Source of the DNA: Streptomyces sp. TS71-3
GTDB taxonomy: Bacteria > Actinomycetota > Actinomycetes > Streptomycetales > Streptomycetaceae
Reading direction: 5' to 3'
Length of the DNA: 64,000 nt
Assembly: GCF_018327685.1 (NCBI RefSeq)
Contig: NZ_BNEL01000001.1
Span: 3,224,001 to 3,288,000 of the forward strand
In this document: positions 23,163 to 31,604 of the stretch, in pieces
How positions within the stretch are numbered: position 1 is the stretch's first letter
Layout: each line of letters opens with the position of its first letter
The notes under the pieces: generated by a model
The model's database searches: none
What the model was told of the DNA's origin: nothing
The model's input: the letters and a program-made list of their open reading frames with translations, nothing else
Translations under genes and position numbers: made by a program

Positions 23163-23196
23163 CGAGGGGCGGCCGGTGCCGGCCGGCCGCCCCTCG
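23163..23196. terminator. Bidirectional hairpin terminator
   Basis: cgaggggcggccgg pairs perfectly with ccggccgcccctcg over 14 bp with a 6-nt loop. It separates the converging permease remnant and fucosidase gene. Confidence 0.75.
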
Positions 23197-23199
23197 CGT

Positions 23200-25548
23200 T
23201 CACCTCGACCAGGCGATCTTGAAGACCCATGCGTACCGCCCCGCCGCGCGGGCCGCGGGCGGGACCTGGACGGTGAGGGTGCCGCCGTCGAACTCCCAGT
23301 CCAGCGGGCGGCCGTGGCCCAGCATCGTCACCTTGTCGCCCTTGCGGATCGGCACCGGTGCCTGCACCACGAGCTTGCTGCCGGGGTCGGCGAGCGAGGA
23401 GACGTAGAAGGCCTCGCCCTGCTTCACGCTGAACCTCAGGTCGCCGAGTTCCGCCATCCGCGACCAGTACGTCGTGCCGTACACGGACTCGCCGTTGACC
23501 TTGAGCCAGGCGCCCGTCTCCCGCAGCCGCTGCTCCATGATGGCCGGGATGGTGCCGTCGGCCTTGGGGCCGATGTCGAGCAGGAAGTTGCCGTTCTTGC
23601 TGACGATGTCGACGAGGGTATGCACCACGTCCTCGGCGGTCATGTAGAGGTCGTCGGGGGTGGCGCTGTTGTAGCCGTAGCTGTGCGGGTCCAGGCCGCG
23701 GCTCGCCTCCCACTTGGCGACGACCGTCGTGTCGTACGTGGTGTACTCGGGCGTGGTGAAGTCGTGCGTGGCGATCCCGGAGCGGTCGTTGACCGTCACG
23801 TCCTTGGGGCGCCCGCGGTCCTTCGCGTTGTTGAAGTACTCGGCCAGGACGTGCTGGCTGTCGTTGTCCCCGCCGATGTCGCACCAGATGACGTCGGGGT
23901 CGTAGCCGTGGATCAGCTCCCGCATCTGCGGCGCCTGGTAGTCGTGGACGAAGTCCTTGCCTGCGGTGTAGCCGGTGTACGGGACGGGTTCGAGGGTGTA
24001 CGGGTTGCGCGGCGCGTGGCCCATCCACGGATCGTCGGGGTTGAACCACTCGGGCATGGAGAAGTACAGCCCGTTGTGCAGCTGCGGGGTGTACGCCCGG
24101 GAGGCCGCGAAGAGCTCGCCGACGAGGTCGCGGTGGGGGCCCATCCGTACCGCGTTGCGGTCGGAGACCCTGGTGTCCCACAGGGCGAACCCCTCGTGGT
24201 GCTTGGACGTCAGCACGTAGTACTCGGCGCCCGCGTCGCGGAAGAGTTCCACCCACGAGCGCGGGTTGAAGTGGCGCGCGGTGAACATGGGGATGAAGTC
24301 GTCGTAGGCGAAGTCCTCGCCGTAGGTCTTCGCGTGGTACGCGTGCACGGGGTCGTCGGTGCCCTGCATCGAGTTCCAGTACCACTCGGCGTACTGGCCG
24401 CCGACCGGCGACCAGGCGGGCACCGAGTAGACGCCCCAGTGGATGAAGATGCCGAACTTGGCGTCGCTGAACCAGTACGGCGCCTGGTGGGTGCCGAGCG
24501 ACGCGTCCGTGGACTGGTAGTCGGGGGTGCCGAGGACCAGCGGTGCCTTGCGGGTGGCCGCGGTGCCGCCCCGGCCGGTGGCGCGGACGGTGCCGGTCGC
24601 GGCGGTGCCGGGCGCGGTGCCCGGGGAGTTGCGGATGCCGACGCGCAGCCGGGCCTGCTCGCCGGGGCCGAGCACCGGTACCGCGCCGCGCGTCAGCGTG
24701 CCGGCGCCGGGCACGTCGACGTCCACGCTCACGGCGTCGGACGCCCCGATCCAGGCGGTGCCGGCGTTGAGCACGGTCACCTCGACGCTCTGCCCACCGC
24801 GCGGCCCGGTCAGGGAGTTGGTGGAGGCGGCCGAGCGCAGCAGCAGCGCGCGCCCCGTGGCCGGCGGCTGGAGGGACAGCGCGAAGACGTGCAGCGCCGA
24901 GGTGCCCTCCTTGGCCGGTCCTGTGGTGGGCAGCGTGACGGCGACGGCCTCGCGGGAGGGGTCCATCCACAGGTCGCTGACGCCGATCGAGACCTGGTGC
25001 TGGTCGGTGCCGCCGGGGGAGTAGCGGAACGACGCGGTCAGCTCGCCGCTGCCGCTGTACCAGTCGGTGCCGCCGAGGGCGGCGCTGGACGTGCTGCCGT
25101 CGGAGTAGTGCACGGTCGCGGTGCCCGAGGTGGCGCCGTAGCTGCACGAGACGAGGAACGACGCGGACAGGTAGCGGCCCGAAGGCAGGTCGACGCGCTG
25201 GCCGTTCGCCACGATGTTGTTCTTCGCACCGGCCGCGGACGACGGAAAGAGGAAGGGGATCCCTCCGATGACTGCCGTTCCCTCGGGGAGTTCCTCGCCC
25301 GGGAAGGAGTAGCCGGAGCCGTCGAAGTCGCCGCCGCGGGCGTCCGCGGTGTCGATGCCGTCGTTGTCGTACCAGGTGTCCAGGGCGACGGGTACGGGGT
25401 CCGGCACGGTGCCCCACTCCGGGGGAGTGGCCTGCGCCGATCCGGTGCCTGCGGTGCCGGCCGCCGCGCTCTGCGCGGAGACGAAGGTGGCACCGACGGC
25501 GGCGCCGGCTGCCATCCCGAGTGCCTGGCGTCTTGCGAACGTAGTCAT
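23200..25548 (-). CDS. Secreted alpha-L-fucosidase, GH29
   Basis: The product has 782 residues. The N-terminus MTTFARRQALGMAAGAAVGA has a twin-arginine motif followed by a hydrophobic segment and AQSAAA, so Tat export is likely. A NEW3/NPCBM-like beta-rich region (about 50-340) precedes the GH29 barrel with FGIFIHWGVYSVPAW, YYVLTSKHHEGFALWDT and the nucleophile region PDVIWCDIGGDN, and a C-terminal beta domain completes the fucosidase architecture. It would release L-fucose from host or plant glycans. It stands alone, with a perfect palindrome upstream suggesting substrate-dependent control. Confidence 0.93.
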   Translation of the reverse strand: MTTFARRQALGMAAGAAVGATFVSAQSAAAGTAGTGSAQATPPEWGTVPDPVPVALDTWYDNDGIDTADARGGDFDGSGYSFPGEELPEGTAVIGGIPFLFPSSAAGAKNNIVANGQRVDLPSGRYLSASFLVSCSYGATSGTATVHYSDGSTSSAALGGTDWYSGSGELTASFRYSPGGTDQHQVSIGVSDLWMDPSREAVAVTLPTTGPAKEGTSALHVFALSLQPPATGRALLLRSAASTNSLTGPRGGQSVEVTVLNAGTAWIGASDAVSVDVDVPGAGTLTRGAVPVLGPGEQARLRVGIRNSPGTAPGTAATGTVRATGRGGTAATRKAPLVLGTPDYQSTDASLGTHQAPYWFSDAKFGIFIHWGVYSVPAWSPVGGQYAEWYWNSMQGTDDPVHAYHAKTYGEDFAYDDFIPMFTARHFNPRSWVELFRDAGAEYYVLTSKHHEGFALWDTRVSDRNAVRMGPHRDLVGELFAASRAYTPQLHNGLYFSMPEWFNPDDPWMGHAPRNPYTLEPVPYTGYTAGKDFVHDYQAPQMRELIHGYDPDVIWCDIGGDNDSQHVLAEYFNNAKDRGRPKDVTVNDRSGIATHDFTTPEYTTYDTTVVAKWEASRGLDPHSYGYNSATPDDLYMTAEDVVHTLVDIVSKNGNFLLDIGPKADGTIPAIMEQRLRETGAWLKVNGESVYGTTYWSRMAELGDLRFSVKQGEAFYVSSLADPGSKLVVQAPVPIRKGDKVTMLGHGRPLDWEFDGGTLTVQVPPAARAAGRYAWVFKIAWSR

Positions 25549-25624
25549 GCGCCCTCCTGGGCCCGGGGGAGTGGCTCACCTTGGGTGTGAATACATCCGA
25601 CGTGTGATTCTGGAGAGGTGGGTT

Positions 25625-25651
25625 GTACCTGTCAATAGACGTGACAGGTAC
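25625..25651. promoter_or_regulatory. Perfect 10-bp inverted repeat upstream of the fucosidase
   Basis: gtacctgtca-N7-tgacaggtac lies 77 bp before the fucosidase start. The form is like a GntR- or LacI-type operator. No cognate regulator is adjacent. Confidence 0.55.
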
Positions 25652-25738
25652 GGCAGATCGGGTGCATCGGAGGGGACAAACCGGGGTGTCCTACCCGGCA
25701 ACGTGCCTGCCGGGGCCACCGGAATCCCGACCCCGGCA

Positions 25739-25788
25739 CGCGACGACGGCCCGTGCAACCCGGGTGGGTTCCACGGGCCGTCGTCGCG
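25739..25788 (-). terminator. 17-bp hairpin terminator of the fasciclin gene
   Basis: cgcgacgacggcccgtg-type arms (25739-25755 with 25772-25788) are perfectly complementary, with a 16-nt loop. It lies about 60 bp beyond the fasciclin stop. Confidence 0.75.
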
Positions 25789-25848
25789 CGGCCCCGCCGG
25801 GGGTCCGTCAGCGGTGCCGCTGCCGGGCCGCGGGACCCCCGCCTCCGC

Positions 25849-26496
25849 TCACGACTTCGGCATCAGCACGCTGTCGACGATGTAGACCGTGGCGTTCGCC
25901 GTGTGGACGTTGCCGCAGACCACGTTGGCGGTGCCGTCGACCTTGTACGACTCCCCGGACCCGGCCGTGGTGATCTTGCCCTTCTCCAGCGTGGTGAACG
26001 TGCCGTCGGAGAGGTCCGCGGGCGCGAGCTTCTGGCCGACGACGTGGTGGGTGAGGATCTTGGTGAGCATCGCCTTGTCCTTCATGGCCGCGTCGAGCTG
26101 GTCCTTGGGGAGCTTGGCGAAGGCGTCGTTGGTGGGGGCGAAGACGGTGATGTTCTGTGCGCTGTTGAGGGTGTCGACCAGCCCCGCCTTCTGCACCGCA
26201 GAGACCAGGGTGGACAGGACCGGGTTGTGGGAGGCGGCGGTGGCCACGGGGTCCGTCGCCATTCCGCTGAAGCTGCCGGGGCCGCTCTTCGGCACCGAGG
26301 AGCAGGCGGCGCCGAAGGGCTCGCTCATGGCCGGGCTCTTCGAGGGCATGGCCGACGGGGAGTGGCTTGCCGGGGCCTTCGACGACGAGGAGGAGTCGTC
26401 GTCGCCGGAGCCGCAGGCGGTCAGTGCGAGCGGCAGCACGGCCGTACCGGCGGCGATCAGGGCGATGCGGCGGGTGAGGTGGGTGAGGCGGGTCAT
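25849..26496 (-). CDS. Fasciclin-domain lipoprotein (MPT83-like)
   Basis: The product has 215 residues. The signal sequence [28 protein letters not shown] ends in a lipobox (LTAC, Cys28), then a Ser/Pro-rich linker, then one fasciclin (FAS1) domain from about residue 75: [40 protein letters not shown] and [13 protein letters not shown]. This is the architecture of MPT83/MPT70, major SigK-dependent proteins in mycobacteria. Its location on the same strand as a sigK-like locus suggests the same regulation here. It is likely a surface adhesion or matrix-contact protein. Confidence 0.9.
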   Translation of the reverse strand: MTRLTHLTRRIALIAAGTAVLPLALTACGSGDDDSSSSSKAPASHSPSAMPSKSPAMSEPFGAACSSVPKSGPGSFSGMATDPVATAASHNPVLSTLVSAVQKAGLVDTLNSAQNITVFAPTNDAFAKLPKDQLDAAMKDKAMLTKILTHHVVGQKLAPADLSDGTFTTLEKGKITTAGSGESYKVDGTANVVCGNVHTANATVYIVDSVLMPKS

Positions 26497-26545
26497 GTCG
26501 TACTCCTGTCGGGGGGTGGGTTGGGGGTTCGCGGCGTTTGCGCGG

Positions 26546-26650
26546 GTGTCTCGCCGTTTCCGTTCCGCGGGTGTCTCGCCGCTTCCGCGAGGTGTCTCGC
26601 GGTGGGTCGGGCGGCTGCCGGTTCGAGGGACGGGGTGTCGGGTGTCTCGC
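26546..26650. repeat. Dispersed 9-bp repeats gtgtctcgc
   Basis: Four copies (26546, 26571, 26592, 26642), partly extended by ggtgggt or cgcttccg, lie in the 228-bp gap between the molybdoenzyme and fasciclin genes. Confidence 0.6.
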
Positions 26651-26724
26651 GGTGGGCCTGGTTGGCCGGGTGGGCGCCGGTCGGAGGACGGGCGTGCCCT
26701 GGCCGCGGCGCGGGGAGTGATCGG

Positions 26725-28437
26725 TTACGTCACGGTGACCACCACCGAGTGCCATCCGGTCGCGCCGTCGGGGACGGTGTCCGCGCGCCGGCTCGTCTGC
26801 GTGTAACCGGTGCGGTCGGTGGCGCGGACCTCCAGGGTGTGGCGGCCGGGTGTGGCCGGCCAGTTCCACAGCCACTGCCGCCAGGTGTCCGCGGTGTCCT
26901 GCGCGGCGAGTCGCGCGCGGTGCCAGGGGCCCGCGTCGACGCGGATCTCGACCCGCGCGATGCCCTTGTGCTGGGCCCACGCCACTCCCGCGACGGGGAC
27001 GGTGCCGGCCTTGAGATCGGCGAGCGGCTTGGGGGTGTCGATGCGGGACTCGGTCTTGATCGGTGCCCGGCGCGACCAGGAGCGCTTGACCCAGTAGGCG
27101 TCGTACTCGTCGAAGGTGGTCAGTTCCAGGTCGGTCAGCCACTTGCAGGCCGACACGTATCCGTAGAGGCCCGGCACGACCATGCGGACGGGGAATCCGT
27201 GGGCGAACGGCAGCGGTTCGCCGTTCATGCCGACGGCGAGCATGGCGTCGCGGCCGTCCATGACGGTCTCCACCGGGGTGCCGATGGTCATGCCGTCCAC
27301 CGAGCGCGCCACGAGCTGGTCGGCCGGGCCCCCCTCGGAGGGCGGCCGCACTCCGGCCTCCCGCAGCAGGCCGGCCAGGTGGGTGCCGATCCATCGGGCG
27401 TTGCCCGCGTAGGGGCCGCCGACCTGGTTGGAGACGCACGTCAGGGTGATGTCGCGTTCGACGAGGTCACGCCGGAGCAGGTCGGCGAAGCTCAACCGCA
27501 GCTCGCGGGACACGCCCTTGCCGTGGATGCGCAGCCGCCAGGTGCCGGCGTCGACCCGGGGTACGACGAGCGCGGTGTCGACCCGGTAGAAGCCGTCGTT
27601 CGGGGTGTGGAAGGGGCTGAGCCCGGGGAGCCGGAGGTCGGCGCCGTGCGGGACCGGGGACGCCGGCGAGTGGGGCCGGGGCAGGTGGATGCGCGCTCGT
27701 GACGTCGCCGCCCGGGTGAGGTGGGAGGCGTTCAGGGAGCGTCCCAGGGCGCCGGCTCCCGCCGACGCGACGGCGGCGGCACCCGCGGCGGCGACGAAGC
27801 CTCGGCGGTCGAAGACGGCGGGGCCGGCCGGTTCGGTCACCGGGGTGTTTCCGCCCTGCCCGGAATCCGTGCCGGCCCCCGTGTCGTCCCCGCCCCGAGC
27901 CCCCGCCCTACGTGGAGCCGTCCTGTTCACCAGCCGGCCGCTGAGCGCGTACAGCAGCACGGCACCCGCCAGGCAGCCCACCACGGACGGCAGCGGATCC
28001 CAGGCGGCGGCGTCCGGGCGCGAGACGGCCGCCGCCGAGCCGAGCGCGCCGAACAGCAGCACCCCGGCCGCGCCGATCCGCCGGTGCCGCAGGGCTGCGA
28101 CACCGAGCGCCAGGGCGAACAGCGCCAGCACGGCCAGGATGCCCAGTTGGAGCACGAGCTTGTCGCCGGTGCCGAAGTGCCGTACCGCGAAGTCCTTCAC
28201 CGGCGGCGGTGCCAGGTCGATCGCGGCACCGCCGACGACGGTCACCGGACTCGCCTGCGGCCTGACCGCTGCCGAGGCCAACTCGGCCGCCGCGAGGGCG
28301 CCGAAGCCGGCGATCAGCCCACTGAGCGCACCGAGCGGCAGCCGGAGCCACCGCCCCGGGCCGCCTGGTCGTCCGGGGGCCGCGGTGCCGTGCCCGTTCC
28401 TGCTCGTCTGCTCGCTCACACCCGGTATTCGGATCAT
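26725..28437 (-). CDS. Membrane-anchored molybdopterin oxidoreductase, sulfite-oxidase family
   Basis: The product has 570 residues. Four hydrophobic segments in residues 30-175 anchor it, a twin-arginine-like FDRRGFVAAAGAAA follows at about 215, and then the molybdopterin domain: ITLTCVSNQVGG with the Mo-ligating cysteine, NARWIGTHLAGLLREAG, MNGEPLPFAHGFPVRMVVPGLYGYVSACKWL and a C-terminal Mo-co dimerisation domain (VAGVAWAQHKGIARVEI). The active domain should lie outside the membrane. It is next to the sigK-type operon and may repair oxidised protein or lipid. Start is ATG 28437; GTG 28419 is an alternative. Confidence 0.9.
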   Translation of the reverse strand: MIRIPGVSEQTSRNGHGTAAPGRPGGPGRWLRLPLGALSGLIAGFGALAAAELASAAVRPQASPVTVVGGAAIDLAPPPVKDFAVRHFGTGDKLVLQLGILAVLALFALALGVAALRHRRIGAAGVLLFGALGSAAAVSRPDAAAWDPLPSVVGCLAGAVLLYALSGRLVNRTAPRRAGARGGDDTGAGTDSGQGGNTPVTEPAGPAVFDRRGFVAAAGAAAVASAGAGALGRSLNASHLTRAATSRARIHLPRPHSPASPVPHGADLRLPGLSPFHTPNDGFYRVDTALVVPRVDAGTWRLRIHGKGVSRELRLSFADLLRRDLVERDITLTCVSNQVGGPYAGNARWIGTHLAGLLREAGVRPPSEGGPADQLVARSVDGMTIGTPVETVMDGRDAMLAVGMNGEPLPFAHGFPVRMVVPGLYGYVSACKWLTDLELTTFDEYDAYWVKRSWSRRAPIKTESRIDTPKPLADLKAGTVPVAGVAWAQHKGIARVEIRVDAGPWHRARLAAQDTADTWRQWLWNWPATPGRHTLEVRATDRTGYTQTSRRADTVPDGATGWHSVVVTVT

Positions 28438-28594
28438 CGCCGGGCGGCGGATTGGTCGGAGCGGGCGGCATCACCGGGCGTTCAGGGAGCGGGCGTTCCG
28501 CTCGGGCTCGGCGGAGAGGCATGCCGCGTGCCGCGTACGCGACGGTGCCCAGGTCCTCAGCCACGGGCCCGTATCGGACCCACCTGGCGGCTGC

Positions 28595-29413
28595 TCAGGC
28601 CGATTCGCCCGTGGCGGTGGCCTGCGGGCCGGGCGGCGGCGGTGCGGCGCCGAGGATGGTCGCGACGGCCTGGGCGGTGAGGCGGTGCCAGTTCCGGGCG
28701 CCGCGCAGCATGGTGTGGCCGCCGGCCGGCATCTCGACGGTGTGCACGTGCGCGCCCGCGTCCCGGGCCCGCTCCCCGAACGCCCAGGAGCCCGCCGCCT
28801 TGGTGACCCGGTCGGCCGGGTCGTGGAGGAGGAACACGGTCCTGCCGCTGAGGTGGGCGACCGGCTCGTCCAGCGGGCACCAGGGAGCGAGGGCCACGAC
28901 GCCGCGCACACCGGGCGCGCCCGCGACGCTGAGGGCCGCCCGGCCGCCCATCGAGTGGCCCACCAGGACGACGGGGATGCCCGAAGCCCCGCCGGCCGAC
29001 CCGGCCACGTCCACCCGCTCGGCCATGTCGGCCGGCCCGGCGACATCGACCCGCTCGCTCATGTCGGTAACCCCGGCCACGCCGGTCAACTCGGCCAGAG
29101 CCTCCCGCGCGTCCTGCGCAGCATGCGCGTGCTCGCCGTTCCAGCCGCGGTGCCGGTAGCGCACGGCCGCCAACAGCACGTTCTCCGCCCGGAGATGCCG
29201 GTGGATCGCCCAGGCGACGGGGCGCATCCGCCAGCCGGGAAGGTTGACCGGGGACGGCGGGGCCAGCCCGTCGGCCCTGCCTCCGTGCAGCAGCAGTACC
29301 GCGGCAGCCGGGGCGGTGGGCCGGTGGAGCACCCGGACCGGCCGGTAGGGCGGCGGATGTGCTGTGCCGTCGGTGGCGCTCGGCTCCGCCCGGTCCCGTG
29401 GAGGCGGAATCAT
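28595..29413 (-). CDS. Alpha/beta hydrolase (dienelactone hydrolase-like)
   Basis: The product has 272 residues. VLLLHGGRADGL supplies the oxyanion strand, VVLVGHSMGGRAAL the nucleophile serine (GHSMG), LLHDPADRVT the acid region and PAGGHTMLRGARNW the histidine. Residues about 115-145 contain a duplicated 12-residue block, (V/A)-DM-(S/A)-ERVDVAG, that is absent from usual relatives and comes from a 36-bp DNA duplication. The ATG lies inside the last codons of the DUF1295 gene, so it is the final cistron of the lipid-modification operon. Confidence 0.85.
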   Translation of the reverse strand: MIPPPRDRAEPSATDGTAHPPPYRPVRVLHRPTAPAAAVLLLHGGRADGLAPPSPVNLPGWRMRPVAWAIHRHLRAENVLLAAVRYRHRGWNGEHAHAAQDAREALAELTGVAGVTDMSERVDVAGPADMAERVDVAGSAGGASGIPVVLVGHSMGGRAALSVAGAPGVRGVVALAPWCPLDEPVAHLSGRTVFLLHDPADRVTKAAGSWAFGERARDAGAHVHTVEMPAGGHTMLRGARNWHRLTAQAVATILGAAPPPPGPQATATGESA

Positions 29414-30318
29414 CCGCGGCCGCCCGTGCCGCCCGTGCCGCCCGTGCCGCCCGTGCCGCCCGTGCCGCCCGTGCCGCCCGTGCCGCCCGTGCCGCCCGTG
29501 CCGCCCGAGCGGCCCGGGTCCCGGCGCGGTGGCAGCGGGAAGAAGCCGCTGGTGCGGGCGGTGTAGGCGGCGTAACCGGGGCGTTGGGCCATGTGCTGCT
29601 CCAAGAGCCGCTTGCCACTCCCGCGGATCAGCAGGTACGACATGGCGAGCGGCGAGACGACCGAGACCACCGCAGACTGCCACATGCCGCAGGCCACCGT
29701 GAACAGCCCCCACCAGAGTAGGAAGTCGCCGAAGTAGTTGGGGTGGCGGGTCCACGCCCACAGCCCGCGGTCCATGATCCGGCCGCGGCCCGCCGGGTCG
29801 GCCCTGAACCGGGCGAGCTGGTGGTCGCCGATCCCTTCGAAGGCAAGACCCACGGCCCACAGCAGGCCGCCCACGGCGTCGGCCGGCCCGAGTGGAACGG
29901 GTTGGTACATCGCCGCCTGCACCGGCAGCGACACCAGCCAGACGAGCGCTCCTTGCAGGAGGTAGATCACGCGGAACGCGTATGCGGTGCCGCTTCCCGG
30001 CGCTCCGGCCAGCATGCGCGCGTAACGGGGATCCTCCCCGTGCCCCCGGCCGCGGCGGATGATGTGCGCGGCCAGCCTGAGGCCCCACACCGCGGTCGCC
30101 GCGGCGACCAGCAGCCGCCGGCCCCCGTCGCCGTGGCCGGCGGAGGCGGCGTACGTGGCGGCGGCGACCGCGGTGAACGCGATGCCCCAGGCGGCGTCGA
30201 CCACCCGGTGCACGCCCTTCGCCAGGGCGATCGCGAACGTGACGAGCATGACCGCGAGGGCGGCGCACGCGGCGACCGCCAGGTTGCCCGCGAACGCCGG
30301 CCACGGGAATCCGCTCAC
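29410..30318 (-). CDS. DUF1295 membrane protein (steroid 5-alpha-reductase/ICMT fold)
   Basis: The product has 302 residues, starting with GTG (SGFPWPAFAGNLAV). Several membrane helices precede the signature GLWAWTRHPNYFGDFLLWWGLF, the cofactor-binding RHPNYFG motif of DUF1295 and isoprenylcysteine methyltransferase-like proteins. The C-terminus ends in ten Gly-Gly-Thr-type repeats encoded by a 9-bp minisatellite. The homologue Rv0446c sits in the mycobacterial sigK operon. A reductase step in methyl-branched or furan lipid formation is plausible. It overlaps both neighbours by four bases. Confidence 0.88.
   Translation of the reverse strand: MSGFPWPAFAGNLAVAACAALAVMLVTFAIALAKGVHRVVDAAWGIAFTAVAAATYAASAGHGDGGRRLLVAAATAVWGLRLAAHIIRRGRGHGEDPRYARMLAGAPGSGTAYAFRVIYLLQGALVWLVSLPVQAAMYQPVPLGPADAVGGLLWAVGLAFEGIGDHQLARFRADPAGRGRIMDRGLWAWTRHPNYFGDFLLWWGLFTVACGMWQSAVVSVVSPLAMSYLLIRGSGKRLLEQHMAQRPGYAAYTARTSGFFPLPPRRDPGRSGGTGGTGGTGGTGGTGGTGGTGGTGGTGGRG
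29420..29509. repeat. Minisatellite, 10 x 9 bp, coding for Gly-Gly-Thr
   Basis: Nine perfect ccgcccgtg units and one ccgcccgag form the 3' end of the DUF1295 gene and abut the start of the hydrolase gene. The 9-bp length keeps the frame whatever the copy number. Confidence 0.92.
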
Positions 30319-31604
30319 CGATCGTCCCGGTACCAGCGGTGCGGGGTCGCGCCCATGCCCGCGGATCCCCCGGGCCCGGTGCGGACGGCGAGGATCTGGT
30401 CGACGCCCATCCGGCCCTGCGCGAAGGCCAGCCCGCTGCCGGCCAGGTAGAGCCGCCACACCCGCGCGGTCTGTTCGCCCTCCAGGGCGACGAACGCCGC
30501 CCACCGCTCCTCCAGTGTGCGGTGCCAGGCGGCGATGGTGCGCGCGTAGTGCTCCCGCAGCGACTCCACCGCCCGCACCTCCAGACCGGCCGCCTCCAGC
30601 AGGCCGACGGTCTCGCCGAGGGGGCGCATGTGCATGTCCGGCGCGATGTAGGACTCGATGAACCGCCCGCCTCCGGGCGCGTCGCAGCTCCTCGACATCT
30701 GCTGCACCAGCAGCCGGCCCTCCGGCCGCAGCAGCGCGTGCAGGTGCCGGGCGAAGGCCGGGTACTCGGCGCGGCCGACGTGCTCGCCCATCTCGACGGC
30801 CGCCACCGCGTCGAAGCCGCCGCCGTCCATCTCCCGGTGGTGCCGCAGATCGACCTCGACCAGGTCCTGAAGGCCCTGCTCCCGTACCCGGTCGCGGACG
30901 AAGTCCCGCTGCTGCCGGGAGAGCGTCACCGCGGTGACCCGGGCCTCGAACTCGCGTGCCGCGTACAGCGCCAGGCTGCCCCAGCCGCATCCGACGTCCA
31001 GCAGGTGCGCACCGGGGGCGAGCGCGAGCTTGCGGCAGATCAGCTCCAGCTTGTCGCGCTGCGCGTCGGCCGGACCGTAGCCCGGAGCGCCGGGGCGCGT
31101 CCAGTAGCCGCAGGAGTAGGCCATGGAGTCGTCCAGGAGCAGCGCGTACCAGTCGTTGGACAGGTCGTAGTGGTGGCTGATGGCGGCCCGGTCGCGGGCG
31201 GTGCTGTGCAGGGGCCCGCGCAGCCGCGCCCGCGCCGGTCCGGGCTCCGGCGGGCGCGGCCCGATCGCACCGAGCCGCAGGGCGGTGGCGAGGGCGGCGA
31301 CACGTTCCCCGGGTCCCGGCGCGGCCGGGCTCAGGCCCCGCTCGCGCACCGACCGCCACACCGCGCCCAGCCCCTCGGCCAGATCGCCCTCGATGTCCAG
31401 GTCGCCCGCGATGTAGGCCTGCGCGAGGCCCAGTTCGCCCGGCCGCCAGAGCAGCCGCCGCAGCGCGCGCCGGGAGTGCAGCACCACCACGGGGGCGTCC
31501 GGCGGCCCGGCCTCGCTGCCGTCCCAGGTGCGCAGCCGCACGGGAACGCCTCCCGCGAACCACCGTTCCAGCAACCGGGCGAGGCGTTCCGCCGTGGTCG
31601 TCAT
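30315..31604 (-). CDS. Cyclopropane-fatty-acid-synthase-like methyltransferase, second copy
   Basis: The product has 429 residues. A sterol-carrier-like N-terminal domain is followed by AISHHYDLSNDWYALLLDDSMAYSCGYW, the SAM motif LLDVGCGWGSLALYA and FIESYIAPDMHMRP, all typical of CFA synthases acting on phospholipid acyl chains at the membrane. The cysteine-containing SCGYW replaces the usual YSCAYF/YSSAYF variants. It is paralogous to the gene upstream, so two successive one-carbon additions, or different positions on the chain, are possible. The start ATG overlaps the preceding stop. Confidence 0.9.
   Translation of the reverse strand: MTTTAERLARLLERWFAGGVPVRLRTWDGSEAGPPDAPVVVLHSRRALRRLLWRPGELGLAQAYIAGDLDIEGDLAEGLGAVWRSVRERGLSPAAPGPGERVAALATALRLGAIGPRPPEPGPARARLRGPLHSTARDRAAISHHYDLSNDWYALLLDDSMAYSCGYWTRPGAPGYGPADAQRDKLELICRKLALAPGAHLLDVGCGWGSLALYAAREFEARVTAVTLSRQQRDFVRDRVREQGLQDLVEVDLRHHREMDGGGFDAVAAVEMGEHVGRAEYPAFARHLHALLRPEGRLLVQQMSRSCDAPGGGRFIESYIAPDMHMRPLGETVGLLEAAGLEVRAVESLREHYARTIAAWHRTLEERWAAFVALEGEQTARVWRLYLAGSGLAFAQGRMGVDQILAVRTGPGGSAGMGATPHRWYRDDR

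Noticed and set aside
23137..25590. Plus-strand frame of about 800 codons opposite the fucosidase
   Set aside because: No motif, while the minus strand encodes a full GH29 enzyme with a signal peptide.
29420..29509. Collagen-like or silk-like gene on the plus strand
   Set aside because: The open plus-strand frames here are by-products of the 9-bp repeat. The minus-strand DUF1295 frame has the real domain upstream.
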